DNA of 9,508 bases from positions 1 to 9,508 of the forward strand of contig CABSQC010000023.1 of the NCBI GenBank assembly GCA_902479835.1. Reading direction: 5' to 3'. The translations under genes and the position numbers were made by a program. Source of the DNA: an uncultured Streptococcus sp. Lineage in GTDB: Bacteria; Bacillota; Bacilli; Lactobacillales; Streptococcaceae. Below, one piece after another: positions 1 to 7,297 of the stretch (position 1 is the first letter of the stretch; each line of letters starts with the position of its first letter). A model generated the notes under the pieces. It searched no databases. It had not been told where the DNA came from and worked only from the letters and a program-made list of their open reading frames with translations.

Positions 1-344
1 ATTCCATACCGTTCTTGAAACCATTCAATGTAGTCTGCACTTAACAGATAGAGTTTTTCGAAAGAACAAGATTCATCATTCACCTTTATACTATCTACTA
101 TATTGTCATTATCCACTATGGCAATATTCACACCACAAAATTCACAAGGAATTGAGCCAACTTGACCATAGCGAGATCCATTATGCAAAAATAATTCTGT
201 CTGACTCTGTTGACAATTTTTACAAAATAAAGGGAAAACTTTACAGTGTATCCATATTGTTTTAATCTTCCCATTCTTAAACATTATCTTGATATGGTTG
301 TTACTGCTTCTTGCTTCATCTAGTTTAATTCGAGCAATGCTCAT
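1..344 (-). CDS. Partial gene: small cysteine-rich, probable zinc-ribbon protein of unknown function
   Basis: An uninterrupted minus-strand frame starts at ATG 344-342 and stays open to the window edge, giving 114 codons with no stop. The start shares its A with the ruvA stop (TAATG), and a weak GGTGA at 349-353 could serve as ribosome-binding site, so it is probably translated by coupling to ruvA. The protein begins [10 protein letters not shown] and has two CxxC pairs, C41-K-N-C44 and C67-E-F-C70, spaced as in a zinc ribbon, plus C34 and C93 outside them. No signal peptide or membrane segment is visible. The DNA is more AT-rich than ruvA and mutL beside it, which suggests later arrival or relaxed selection. 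In related streptococci I expect tag (3-methyladenine glycosylase) after ruvA; this protein is not Tag. I do not recognise the family. That a gene is here is fairly secure; zinc binding is inferred. Confidence 0.7.
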   Translation of the reverse strand, partial: MSIARIKLDEARSSNNHIKIMFKNGKIKTIWIHCKVFPLFCKNCQQSQTELFLHNGSRYGQVGSIPCEFCGVNIAIVDNDNIVDSIKVNDESCSFEKLYLLSADYIEWFQERYG

Positions 345-937
345 TATTTCACCAACATCTTAAGGGCAGACTTGATATAGTTCTCTGCTGTATCTGTCGT
401 TCCTTCAAAGAACTTCTTGATTTTCTTAAGTTCCGTTGCCTTGTAGCCCAATGCCAACATGGCTTCCATGGCTTCTTCCAAGGCTTGGTTTTCTTCTGCA
501 ACTTTGGCTTTGGTCTGAGCCGGTGCATCTTCTAGATCAAGATTGATCTTACCTTCCAAGTCCAGCACCATCTGTTGGGCTGTTTTCTTGCCGATCTTTG
601 GAAACTTGGTCAAGTAGGTAATGTTCTTGCTTTCGATGGCATGGACAAGGCCTGCATTATCGTCTGCAGCAATGATAGCCAGAGCTGAGACAGGTCCAAT
701 CCCAGAGACTGAGATCAAGTTTAAAAAGAGCTGTTTCTCTTCTTCGGTCGCAAAGCCATAGAGAAGGTGAGCGTCTTCACGGACCACTTGGTGCAGATAG
801 ACGTGCACCTCTTGGTTCATTTTACCAGAGTAGGCATAGGGATTGGCCACATGCAAGAGATAGCCGATTCCAGCTGTTTCTACCACGATGTATTTGGCGG
901 TAATTTTCGTTAAGATTCCTTTAATGTATTCGTACAT
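344..937 (-). CDS. ruvA: Holliday junction branch migration complex subunit RuvA
   Basis: RuvA binds four-way DNA junctions as a tetramer and loads the RuvB motor for branch migration during recombinational repair. The 197-residue length is normal. All three domains are visible: an N-terminal OB-fold ([10 protein letters not shown]..., with the conserved [10 protein letters not shown] at 53-62), a central domain with two helix-hairpin-helix motifs ([10 protein letters not shown] at 77-86 and [10 protein letters not shown] at 112-121), and a C-terminal RuvB-contacting domain from about 150 ([20 protein letters not shown]). An acidic, flexible linker (about 131-150) separates the last two. The ATG at 937-935 has AAGGA six bases upstream (943-947). 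It follows the mutL stop by 20 bp, so the two are surely cotranscribed, and its stop overlaps the start of the next gene. ruvB is not in the window. Confidence 0.97.
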   Translation of the reverse strand: MYEYIKGILTKITAKYIVVETAGIGYLLHVANPYAYSGKMNQEVHVYLHQVVREDAHLLYGFATEEEKQLFLNLISVSGIGPVSALAIIAADDNAGLVHAIESKNITYLTKFPKIGKKTAQQMVLDLEGKINLDLEDAPAQTKAKVAEENQALEEAMEAMLALGYKATELKKIKKFFEGTTDTAENYIKSALKMLVK

Positions 938-957
938 AAGATTCCTTTATTGTTTGA

Positions 958-2901
958 TTAATATTTACCCAATTCCCGCAGACTGGTGTGATTTTCCTGA
1001 ATGCGTCGGAACATCTTTTCCATATCCGACTTGGTGAAATTGACCAAGACCGGACGGCCATGAGGGCAGTTATAAGGGTTGTCACATTGGGACAGTTGAT
1101 AGATGAGATCCCGTGCGGAGTAATCATCCAGTGTGTGGTTGGCCTTGATGGAGCGTTTGCAGGACATCATGATGGCCAACTCAGCCCGGTATTTCTTGAT
1201 GGACACTTCCTTGGTCAAGAGGAGCATGTCACACATTTCATAGATACCCGACTCGATCTCTTCCTCCTTCATCCAGATCGGATGCTCCCGCAAGATCAAC
1301 TGGTTAGCTCCGTATTCTTCTAAGTAGACGCCCACTTCTTCTAAGAGGTGCTTGCGCTGTTGCAGGCGGATCAGATCGTCTGTAGGGAATTCAAAAATAT
1401 AAGGCACTAGCAGTTGTTGCTGACTGCCGTCCACGTCCCCGATGCTCTCCCGGTATTCTTCGTATTTGACGCGCTCTTGGGCCGCGTGCTGGTCAATGAT
1501 ATAAAGTCCCCCATTGCCTTGGGCAAAGAGATAGGTTCCATGCATCTGACCAAAATATTCCAACTCTGGGAAGGTCGAATGTTCTTCCCCATCCAACTTA
1601 TCATAGGCCTTGTCTAGACTAGCCAGATCCAACTCTGGGTGATCCAGTTCATCATAAGCCGCAGTCTTTCTTTCCGCAAACTTGATCGCGCTTGTCGGTT
1701 TTTCTACTGGATTTTCTTGGCTTGTAGAATCAGCAGTTACCTCATCTGTCAGAGGCAGTTGAGGATCTGCCACCTCTGGTCGAAGCTTGAAATCTTGACT
1801 TTCTCGGTCATAATAGAGGCGGTTTTCCTTTAAAGGCAGGGTCGTCTGTACTGGCTTTTCTGTTCGACGAATGGTCGACTTGGCTAGATTTTCTAGAGCA
1901 TCTGGAATCAGGTCCTGCTCTTTCAAAGCATTCGCAATAGCCTGGGAGATCAAGGCCATTAGTTCTCGTTCTTTGGAGATGCGAACCTCTTGCTTAGTGG
2001 GGTGAACATTGACATCCGCTAAGTAAGGGTCGATCTGGATATTAATGATCGCAAGTGGGAAGCGACCCACCATGAGTTTACTGCCGTAGCCGTCTAAAAT
2101 AGCTCGATTGAGCAAGAAATTCTTGATGTAACGGCCGTTGATAAAGAGACTGATGTAATTGCGATTGGCACGAGTCAATTCAGGCAAAGACACAAAGCCC
2201 GTCACTTCAAAATCCAGGTCGCGATTTTCAATGGCTACCATCTTCTTGGCAGACGCGAGGCCATAGACACCCGCAATCGCTTGCCGGAGATTACCAGTCC
2301 CCGCTGTTTTGGTCATTTCTTTTCCATCATTGATCAAGGTAAAGGCAATCTCAGGATGGGCCAAGCTCAAGCGATTGAGAATATCCACGATATGGGATAG
2401 CTCTGCCTGCTGGCTCTTTAAATACTTGAGACGAGCAGGTGTATTAAAAAAGAGATCTTCCACTGTGATCTTGGTCCCGACAGGGCTTGTCGCTGGATCC
2501 AATTCCTCAATTTCGCCACCCTTTGCGACCAATTTGGTCCCGTGGGCGGCTCCTTCTTGCGCCGTTAGAAGAGTTAGAATACTGACAGAAGCAATGGAAG
2601 GCATGGCCTCACCACGAAAACCAAGCGTTCGAATACGAAAAAGATCCGCTTGACTCTTGATCTTACTGGTCGCATGTCGACGGAGGGCCAAAGCGACCTC
2701 ATCGTGCGCAATTCCTTCCCCATTGTCTGTAATCCGAATCGACTTCAATCCTGCTTCTTCGATTTCAACAACGATCTGGCTAGCTCCAGCATCGATCGAG
2801 TTTTCAACCAATTCCTTGACCACGCTAGCAGGTCGTTCAATCACTTCACCTGCCGCAATCTGATTGGCTAGGACTTCTGGCAATTCAATAATCTGTGACA
2901 T
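958..2901 (-). CDS. mutL: DNA mismatch repair endonuclease MutL (HexB)
   Basis: MutL is recruited by mismatch-bound MutS and, in organisms without MutH, nicks the strand to be removed. The protein is 647 residues from [10 protein letters not shown]. The N-terminal GHKL ATPase motifs are intact: [10 protein letters not shown] (31-39), DNGEGI (59-64), RRHATSKI (74-81) and [13 protein letters not shown] (94-106). A poorly conserved acidic linker covers about 340-440. The C-terminal endonuclease motifs are all present: [12 protein letters not shown] (470-481), SCKRSIKAN (580-588) and CPHGRP (612-617). QQLLVP at 495-500 matches the position and form of the beta-clamp motif known from Bacillus MutL. 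The frame is open 20 codons further upstream, but ATG 2901-2899 has an ideal AAAGGAG five to six bases before it and the family N-terminus begins there. It heads the mutL-ruvA operon. Confidence 0.97.
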   Translation of the reverse strand: MSQIIELPEVLANQIAAGEVIERPASVVKELVENSIDAGASQIVVEIEEAGLKSIRITDNGEGIAHDEVALALRRHATSKIKSQADLFRIRTLGFRGEAMPSIASVSILTLLTAQEGAAHGTKLVAKGGEIEELDPATSPVGTKITVEDLFFNTPARLKYLKSQQAELSHIVDILNRLSLAHPEIAFTLINDGKEMTKTAGTGNLRQAIAGVYGLASAKKMVAIENRDLDFEVTGFVSLPELTRANRNYISLFINGRYIKNFLLNRAILDGYGSKLMVGRFPLAIINIQIDPYLADVNVHPTKQEVRISKERELMALISQAIANALKEQDLIPDALENLAKSTIRRTEKPVQTTLPLKENRLYYDRESQDFKLRPEVADPQLPLTDEVTADSTSQENPVEKPTSAIKFAERKTAAYDELDHPELDLASLDKAYDKLDGEEHSTFPELEYFGQMHGTYLFAQGNGGLYIIDQHAAQERVKYEEYRESIGDVDGSQQQLLVPYIFEFPTDDLIRLQQRKHLLEEVGVYLEEYGANQLILREHPIWMKEEEIESGIYEMCDMLLLTKEVSIKKYRAELAIMMSCKRSIKANHTLDDYSARDLIYQLSQCDNPYNCPHGRPVLVNFTKSDMEKMFRRIQENHTSLRELGKY

Positions 2902-2943
2902 GTCTGCTCCTTTACCTATTTTTTCACCGATACATGTAGCTCT

Positions 2944-2952
2944 ATTATACCA
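2944..2952 (-). promoter_or_regulatory. Extended -10 promoter of mutL-ruvA
   Basis: On the minus strand the sequence TGGTATAAT is a perfect extended -10 (TGnTATAAT). It lies about 43 bases before the mutL ATG, predicting a short leader of roughly 35 nt. No good -35 hexamer is found 16-18 bases upstream, which is usual for extended -10 promoters. The start site is not shown by the sequence. Confidence 0.7.
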
Positions 2953-3040
2953 CAGATCCACAAGACTCCCTTTCTTAAAAAATAGAGGCTGGCCCCATCT
3001 TCTTCCTTAAAAACCGCATAGGCAAAGAAAACGACCACAT

Positions 3041-3058
3041 AGACAAATCCCCTTGTCT
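3041..3058. repeat. Perfect inverted repeat just upstream of the LytTR gene promoter
   Basis: AGACAA at 3041-3046 and TTGTCT at 3053-3058 are exact reverse complements separated by ATCCCC. The repeat ends five bases before the candidate -35 of the regulator cassette. No T-run follows on either strand, so it does not look like a terminator; an operator for the cassette is possible but unproven. LytTR proteins usually bind direct repeats, so this need not be their own site. Confidence 0.4.
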
Positions 3059-3063
3059 TCCCT

Positions 3064-3092
3064 TTGGAAAAAGTGTTTAATAGTAGTGTAAA
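3064..3092 (+). promoter_or_regulatory. Candidate promoter of the LytTR-DUF3021 cassette
   Basis: TTGGAA (3064-3069) and TGTAAA (3087-3092) each match four of six consensus bases of a vegetative promoter with an ideal 17-base spacer. The predicted leader to the ATG at 3150 is about 50 nt. A weak core promoter suits a gene that is normally activated or autoregulated, but that is inference. Confidence 0.4.
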
Positions 3093-3149
3093 GAAGGAGC
3101 CGGGCTAGCAGGTCAACCGACTTTACCCAAAGGAGGGAGAAAATATCTT

Positions 3150-3590
3150 ATGAAAGTTGAAGTACAAATTGATTCCCACTTCCAAGAAGAAGCGGTGATG
3201 ATCACAGCACCTGCACTGTCTGCGCGTGTAGAGAAAATCCGTGACTTTGTGGAAGAATTGGATCAAAAAGGGCGCTTACGTGCCAAAAAGGATGGGGAAG
3301 CTTATCTGATCGAAAGCCAGCTATTCCAACGTTTTTACATTGAAAATCGGCAAGTAATTGGTGAGACCATGACAGATCAATTTATTCTGACTGGACCACT
3401 CTATCAGCTATCTGAAGACTTGCCGACCTGCTTTCTCAAAATTTCCCAATCTGAAATTATCAACACAAAAGAAATCGATCACCTGCACTTTACCAGTGGG
3501 GGATCCGTGCAAATCTATCTTAAAAACGGGAGTCTGACCTACTCCTCCCGTCGTTACTTGAAAGCCATTAAGGAGAAATTATCATGCTAA
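3150..3590 (+). CDS. LytTR-family DNA-binding transcriptional regulator
   Basis: This 146-residue protein has no receiver domain. After a short N-terminal segment (1-45) it is essentially a LytTR DNA-binding domain (about 49-144). Typical features are F59-Q-R-F, the KISQSEIINTKEID strand (97-110, the family's S...N core), the hydrophobic IYLKNGS (122-128) and the SSRRY recognition end (132-136). Standalone LytTR regulators paired with a membrane protein are known in streptococci as LytTR regulatory systems (HdrRM and BrsRM of S. mutans control bacteriocins and competence), where the membrane partner restrains the regulator. The next gene overlaps by 7 bp, fitting that arrangement. AGGAGG at 3131-3136 is 13 bases from the ATG, longer than ideal, with GGGAG at 3135-3139 somewhat closer. 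Targets cannot be read from this window; autoregulation is plausible. Confidence 0.88.
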   Translation: MKVEVQIDSHFQEEAVMITAPALSARVEKIRDFVEELDQKGRLRAKKDGEAYLIESQLFQRFYIENRQVIGETMTDQFILTGPLYQLSEDLPTCFLKISQSEIINTKEIDHLHFTSGGSVQIYLKNGSLTYSSRRYLKAIKEKLSC

Positions 3591-4039
3591 AACAATCTTT
3601 TTCTGACGCCCTGAAAGGGATTCTCATCGGGCTCATCCTATCCATCTTCTTTTCCTATCTCTTCTCACCTGAGTTGTACCTTCCCTTAAGTCCCAACTCT
3701 GCAGTCGGCCGCTGGATGTTCTTGCATCATGTTCACGGCTCACTGGTCATGCTCTATTGTGCCCTCGTTTGGGGTGCGATTGGGGTCCTCTTTAGCTTCG
3801 GAAGTCTCCTCTTTCAAAAAGACTGGAGCCTCTTACGGGCTACTCTGAGCCATTACCTACTCATGTTACTTGGGTTTATTCCTCTGGCTACTTTGGCCGG
3901 CTGGTTTCCAGCACGACTCGGATTTTACCTCTCACTCATTGTCGAATTCACCCTTGTTTACGTGATCATCTGGTTGGTCTCACATCATTTTTATAAAAAA
4001 CAAGTTCAAGAAATCAATCAAAGCATTGCTAAGCACTAA
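3584..4039 (+). CDS. DUF3021 family four-helix membrane protein, probable partner of the LytTR regulator
   Basis: The 151-residue protein has four predicted membrane helices: about 12-28, 53-77, 86-108 and 113-134. Helices 1 and 2 are joined by a longer outer segment (29-52), and a short basic C-terminal tail holds HHFYKKQ. The TLSHYLLMLLGFIPLATLAGWF stretch around 87-108 is characteristic of DUF3021 proteins, which commonly sit next to LytTR regulators in Firmicutes. Its start overlaps the regulator's last codons by 7 bp, and AGGAG at 3571-3575 gives it its own ribosome-binding site, so the two should be made in fixed proportion. By analogy with HdrM and BrsM it may hold the regulator inactive at the membrane; this is inferred from pairing, not shown. 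No catalytic motif is seen. Confidence 0.85.
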   Translation: MLKQSFSDALKGILIGLILSIFFSYLFSPELYLPLSPNSAVGRWMFLHHVHGSLVMLYCALVWGAIGVLFSFGSLLFQKDWSLLRATLSHYLLMLLGFIPLATLAGWFPARLGFYLSLIVEFTLVYVIIWLVSHHFYKKQVQEINQSIAKH

Positions 4040-4074
4040 AAGAAGATCCTCGCTATTACGAGGATCTTCTTTTT
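4038..4074. terminator. Bidirectional intrinsic terminator between the DUF3021 gene and mutS
   Basis: A perfect 15-bp stem has arms 4038-4052 (AAAAGAAGATCCTCG) and 4060-4074 within a base, enclosing a six-base CTATTA loop, with T-rich ends on both strands. The TAA of the DUF3021 gene (4037-4039) and the TAA of mutS (complement of 4073-4075) both fall at the base of the stem, so one hairpin ends both convergent transcripts without spare sequence. Confidence 0.93.
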
Positions 4075-6622
4075 ACAATTTCTTTTTCAATTCGGCGACT
4101 GCCATCATGACTTCCATCGGAGTCATATTGTAGAGATCCAGATTCTTCAATTCTGTGAACACTGTATTTTCTGTCTCTTCCTCAAAGAGGGACATTTGTT
4201 CAGCAACCTGCGAAGGTACTTCCTTTTTAGGAGTTGCATCCACAAGCGGTACTTGCTGGCCTTGTCCTTCGAGCTTGGTCAAAATCGCATCCGCCCGCTT
4301 CAGCAACTCTTCTGGCAAACCAGCGATCTTAGCCACGTGAATCCCATAGGACTTATCTGCTGGGCCGGGTTCAATCTTGTGCAAGAAGGTAACCTGACCA
4401 TCTCGCTCCAGAGTCGCAACATGGACATTTTCCAAGCGAGACAAAGTTTCTGAAAGTGCCGTCAACTCATGGTAATGGGTCGCAAACAAGGTTTTGGCAC
4501 CCGTGCGATCGTGAATGTATTCGATGATGGATTGGGCGAGGGCCATCCCATCATAGGTCGCCGTTCCCCGTCCCAACTCATCAAACAAAATCAAGGACTG
4601 GGTCGTTGCCTTGCGAATGGCGTGATTGGCCTCCATCATTTCCACCATGAAGGTAGACTGACCCGATACCAGGTCATCAGCAGCTCCGATCCGGGTATAA
4701 ATCGCATCAAAGATTGGCAACTCAGCCTTTTGCGCGGGTACATAGGAGCCAATTTGGGCAAGAATCACAATGATCGCCAATTGGCGCATATAGGTAGACT
4801 TCCCGCTCATATTTGGCCCCGTAATCAGCTGAATATCCCGTTCTTCATCCATAAAGATGCTATTAGGAATATAGGACTGGGCTCCCATCACTTTCTCAAC
4901 AACCGGATGGCGGCCTTTGTCGATCGCGATTCGTCGTTCTTCATGAAAAAGGGGACGATTCAACTGTTGCGACTCAGCGACACTGGCTAAACTTTGTAAA
5001 ACATCAACCGTCGCAATCGCCTGAGCTAATTGTTGCAGACGTTGGATATACTTGCCAACTTCTTCACGAATCCGCATAAAAATTGTATATTCCAAATTAG
5101 CAGACTTCTCACGCGCCTCTAGCATATCTCCTTCGATGCGTGCCAATTCCTCCGTACCAAAGCGTTCTGAATTTTTCAAGGTCGCCTTGCGGAAAAAGTG
5201 AGCAGGAACGTGACTCAATTGAGAATTGGTGACATGGAAATAGTAGCCATCCTTCTTGTTGTAATCGATTTTGAGACCTGTAATGCCGCTGGCTTCGCGC
5301 TCCTTGGCCTCAATCTCAGCAATCCAACCAGTACCATCCCGAAGAACGACACGGTATTGATCCAATTGCTCGTCAAACCCAGTTCGGATGATATTTCCCT
5401 CTGTAATAACAGCAGACGCTTCCGGAGCAATAGCTGAGGTAATCAAGCGGTGCAACTCAGGCAGTTCATCCAAGCGTGCAATCAAGACATCTAAGACTGG
5501 ATCACCAATCCCCAGTAGAATCGACTTGATCGTCGGCACATGCCCCAGAGTATCTCCTAGCTGCAAGAGATCCTTAGGATTGATCTTGCCAAAGGAAACC
5601 CGACTCGCTAAGCGTTCAATGTCATAGACCCCTTTGAGGCTGTCGGTCAAATCGCTCCGTTCAAAGAAATGATCCATAAAGACCTGAATGATGTCCTGGC
5701 GCTCTCGAATCCGTTTCAAATCGACTAAGGGTTTCTGAATCCAGGACCGCAACAAACGACCGCCCATGGCCGTCTTGGTTTCATCCAAATACCAATACAA
5801 GCTACCATGTTTCTTCCCAGTTCGCGCATTCTCTGTCAAATCAAGACTAGCCTTGGTCGCAAAGTCCATCTGCAAGAAATCGCAAATCTCATAATGATGG
5901 GCTTTTTTGAGGTGGCTCAATTCCCTCATTTGTGTCTGGTGGACATACTGGAGAAGTTTTCCAGCTGTTTTCTTTTCTAGCTCACTCAACTGATCCCCTA
6001 AGAGTTGAACATCGTCGAGCGCCGTCTCTACATGTGACAGCAAGAGATTCATCTGGCTTACAAAAACACGTTCTTCCTGTTCTGGCAACTCATAACCCAG
6101 GACCACCTCACGCGCACGTAAATTGCGGATTTCTCCGCAAACCATGCTGAAGTCATTGAGAGTGGTCACCTGAAATTCCCCTGTCACCAGATCCATATAG
6201 GCTAGCCCATAATCATTCCCTGAACGGTCCAAAGCAACCAGAAAGTTATTCTCACTATCTGGCTTGGTCGAATCCACCACTGTACCCGGCGTGATCACCT
6301 GTACGACTTCACGCTTAACGACCCCCTTGGCTTCTTTGGGATCTTCCATTTGTTCCGCGATCGCTACCTTATACCCCTGTTCGATGAGAACATCAATATA
6401 CTGCTGGGCCGAGTGGTAGGGAACACCCGCCATGGGAATCGGATTCTCTGCATTTTTATTCCGTGAGGTTAAGGAAATCTCTAAAATTTGAGCTGCATTC
6501 ACTGCATCTTCATAAAATAATTCGTAAAAATCTCCCATTCGAAACAGCAAAAAGGCATCCGGATAGTCTTTTTTGATATCTAGATACTGCTGCATTCCAG
6601 GGGATATTTTTTCTACTGTCAT
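4073..6622 (-). CDS. mutS: DNA mismatch repair protein MutS (HexA)
   Basis: MutS recognises mispaired bases and, as an ATP-driven sliding clamp, recruits MutL. The 849-residue length and sequence match streptococcal HexA. The mismatch-reading Phe-x-Glu is F32-Y-E34 in GDFYELF. The ABC ATPase has a Walker [10 protein letters not shown] (602-610), signature region [13 protein letters not shown] (650-662), Walker [12 protein letters not shown] (677-687) and H-loop FATHYHEL (713-720). QMSLF at 809-813 looks like a beta-clamp-binding peptide, and the last 25 residues ([21 protein letters not shown]) are the conserved C-terminal helices. The ATG at 6622-6620 has only AAGGA about 11 bases upstream, a poor spacing. 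It overlaps the stop of a 25-codon frame by ATGA, suggesting coupled translation. Its stop is inside the shared terminator. Confidence 0.98.
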   Translation of the reverse strand: MTVEKISPGMQQYLDIKKDYPDAFLLFRMGDFYELFYEDAVNAAQILEISLTSRNKNAENPIPMAGVPYHSAQQYIDVLIEQGYKVAIAEQMEDPKEAKGVVKREVVQVITPGTVVDSTKPDSENNFLVALDRSGNDYGLAYMDLVTGEFQVTTLNDFSMVCGEIRNLRAREVVLGYELPEQEERVFVSQMNLLLSHVETALDDVQLLGDQLSELEKKTAGKLLQYVHQTQMRELSHLKKAHHYEICDFLQMDFATKASLDLTENARTGKKHGSLYWYLDETKTAMGGRLLRSWIQKPLVDLKRIRERQDIIQVFMDHFFERSDLTDSLKGVYDIERLASRVSFGKINPKDLLQLGDTLGHVPTIKSILLGIGDPVLDVLIARLDELPELHRLITSAIAPEASAVITEGNIIRTGFDEQLDQYRVVLRDGTGWIAEIEAKEREASGITGLKIDYNKKDGYYFHVTNSQLSHVPAHFFRKATLKNSERFGTEELARIEGDMLEAREKSANLEYTIFMRIREEVGKYIQRLQQLAQAIATVDVLQSLASVAESQQLNRPLFHEERRIAIDKGRHPVVEKVMGAQSYIPNSIFMDEERDIQLITGPNMSGKSTYMRQLAIIVILAQIGSYVPAQKAELPIFDAIYTRIGAADDLVSGQSTFMVEMMEANHAIRKATTQSLILFDELGRGTATYDGMALAQSIIEYIHDRTGAKTLFATHYHELTALSETLSRLENVHVATLERDGQVTFLHKIEPGPADKSYGIHVAKIAGLPEELLKRADAILTKLEGQGQQVPLVDATPKKEVPSQVAEQMSLFEEETENTVFTELKNLDLYNMTPMEVMMAVAELKKKL

Positions 6623-6696
6623 ACTTCTTTATTCCTTACTGTTGCATCATTTTCTGACACAAGCTCCATAGATGAAAACAGGAGTAGATAGCTCAC
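6619..6696 (-). CDS. Possible 25-residue leader ORF translationally coupled to mutS
   Basis: A GTG at 6696-6694 opens a 25-codon frame ([17 protein letters not shown]...) that ends in TGA at 6621-6619, overlapping the mutS ATG as ATGA. Its ribosome-binding site, AAAGGAGG at 6710-6703, is nearly the full anti-16S complement and lies six bases from the GTG, far better than mutS's own site. The peptide has a short hydrophobic start and a polar end, with one Arg and no run of any codon, so amino-acid attenuation is not suggested. I recognise no family. The placement argues that ribosomes finishing this frame restart on mutS. An untranslated spacer containing a chance frame is the alternative; conservation in sister genomes would decide. 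Confidence 0.42.
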   Translation of the reverse strand: MSYLLLFSSMELVSENDATVRNKEV

Positions 6697-6707
6697 TATC
6701 TTCCTCC
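6681..6707 (-). promoter_or_regulatory. Hairpin that can mask the ribosome-binding site of the mutS leader ORF
   Basis: In the minus-strand RNA, AGATAG (6701-6696) pairs with CTATCT (6691-6686) across a TGAG loop. Beyond a small internal bulge, GGAG of the Shine-Dalgarno (6707-6704) pairs with CTCC (6684-6681). The GTG start straddles the stem and loop. Folding would hide both start signals; no ligand-binding domain is evident, so the trigger, if any, is unknown. Confidence 0.45.
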
Positions 6708-6752
6708 TTTTGACATCTTAATGGGGTATTCTCTTTTTCTTTAAGGGCTTGA

Positions 6753-7193
6753 TTACTGCATCATCCCTAAAATTTCATTTTGAATTTCAATGGCTGCCTC
6801 TTGGTCTCGACAAACAATCAAGAGGGTATTGGCCCCTGCTACTGTTCCCAAAATACGCTCATCTGACATCTCATCTACACCATTGGCCAAGAGAGCTGCT
6901 TCTCCTAGCTCTGTCCGCAAAACCAAAGTGAATTCTGCTCGTGAGACAGACTTGGCATGGCTGGACAACATAATATAAATCTCTGCCACCTCAGGCTCAT
7001 TTGGCAAAATATAATACAACTGGTCTTTTCGTTTCACCTTGACTAGACCCAGATCGCGCAAATCTCGTGACAGAGTTGTTTGCGTTACAGCAATTCCTTT
7101 TGCTTCTAACCGATCCTGAATCTCTTTTTGAGTCGACAATTTTTCATTTCGAATCATTTGTTGAATCAAAAGGTGACGTCCTGTCCTTTTCAT
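6753..7193 (-). CDS. argR: Arginine repressor family regulator, ArgR type lacking the arginine-binding Asp pair
   Basis: ArgR proteins are hexameric regulators of arginine synthesis and catabolism. This one is 146 residues with a winged-helix N-terminus (1-65; the SR recognition motif is TQTTLSRDLRDLGLVKV, 37-53) and a C-terminal oligomerisation and ligand domain (about 75-146). Where arginine-sensing members have GT-x-x-GDDT, this protein reads GTVAGANT (116-123), so both ligand aspartates are replaced by A121 and N122. The same change is known to me from lactic-acid-bacterial ArgR paralogues that act together with an arginine-sensing AhrC. The ATG at 7193-7191 has GAGGT five bases upstream. 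It is transcribed divergently from argS and lies about 130 bp before mutS with no clear terminator between, so readthrough into mutS is likely. Confidence 0.93.
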   Translation of the reverse strand: MKRTGRHLLIQQMIRNEKLSTQKEIQDRLEAKGIAVTQTTLSRDLRDLGLVKVKRKDQLYYILPNEPEVAEIYIMLSSHAKSVSRAEFTLVLRTELGEAALLANGVDEMSDERILGTVAGANTLLIVCRDQEAAIEIQNEILGMMQ

Positions 7194-7215
7194 TGGACCT
7201 CAACAATAGAAAAAA

Positions 7216-7233
7216 TGTATATTAAATTATACC
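7216..7233. promoter_or_regulatory. Candidate ARG operator overlapping the argR -10
   Basis: GTATA (7217-7221) and TATAC (7228-7232) form an inverted repeat with a six-base AT spacer, directly over the argR -10. Read on the minus strand, TAATTTAATATACA agrees with 11 of 14 positions of the ARG-box pattern TGAATWWWWATTCA, four of those being degenerate A/T positions in AT-rich DNA. The position is right for argR autorepression, but the match is modest. Confidence 0.33.
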
Positions 7234-7234
7234 A
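7226..7234 (-). promoter_or_regulatory. Extended -10 promoter of argR
   Basis: The minus strand reads TGGTATAAT, identical to the extended -10 of mutL in this window. It lies about 33 bases before the argR start codon, and there is no convincing -35. It probably drives argR and may continue into mutS. Confidence 0.68.
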
Positions 7235-7261
7235 AAAAAAGTGAAAATTCGCTCAGAATAG

Positions 7262-7270
7262 TGTTAAAAT
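7262..7270 (+). promoter_or_regulatory. Extended -10 promoter of argS
   Basis: TGTTAAAAT matches TGnTAtAAT with a single change in the hexamer (TAAAAT). It is 27 bases before the argS ATG and back to back with the argR promoter. The -35 region (TGAAAA at 7242-7247, 17-base spacer) is weak. Confidence 0.55.
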
Positions 7271-7297
7271 AATAGTTAAAAGGACTTAGGAGCTAAT

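Noticed and set aside
988..1323. Long plus-strand frame opposite mutL, and similar antisense frames opposite mutS and argS
   Set aside because: They lie wholly within well-identified genes, lack ribosome-binding sites and show no recognisable domains.
2902..2961. Twenty extra in-frame codons upstream of the mutL start
   Set aside because: They include the mutL promoter region, have no ribosome-binding site, and the family N-terminus and a strong AAAGGAG both point to the ATG at 2901.
2985..2992. GAGGCTGG, the start of a common streptococcal terminator-like repeat
   Set aside because: No matching second arm follows, so at most it is a degraded remnant.
6619..6696. Arginine attenuation by the mutS leader peptide
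   Set aside because: The peptide has a single Arg codon and no terminator-antiterminator pair is visible.
6696..6716. ATG-start mini-frame of six codons (MSKGGR) before the mutS leader
   Set aside because: It has no ribosome-binding site; its codons are simply the strong Shine-Dalgarno of the next frame.
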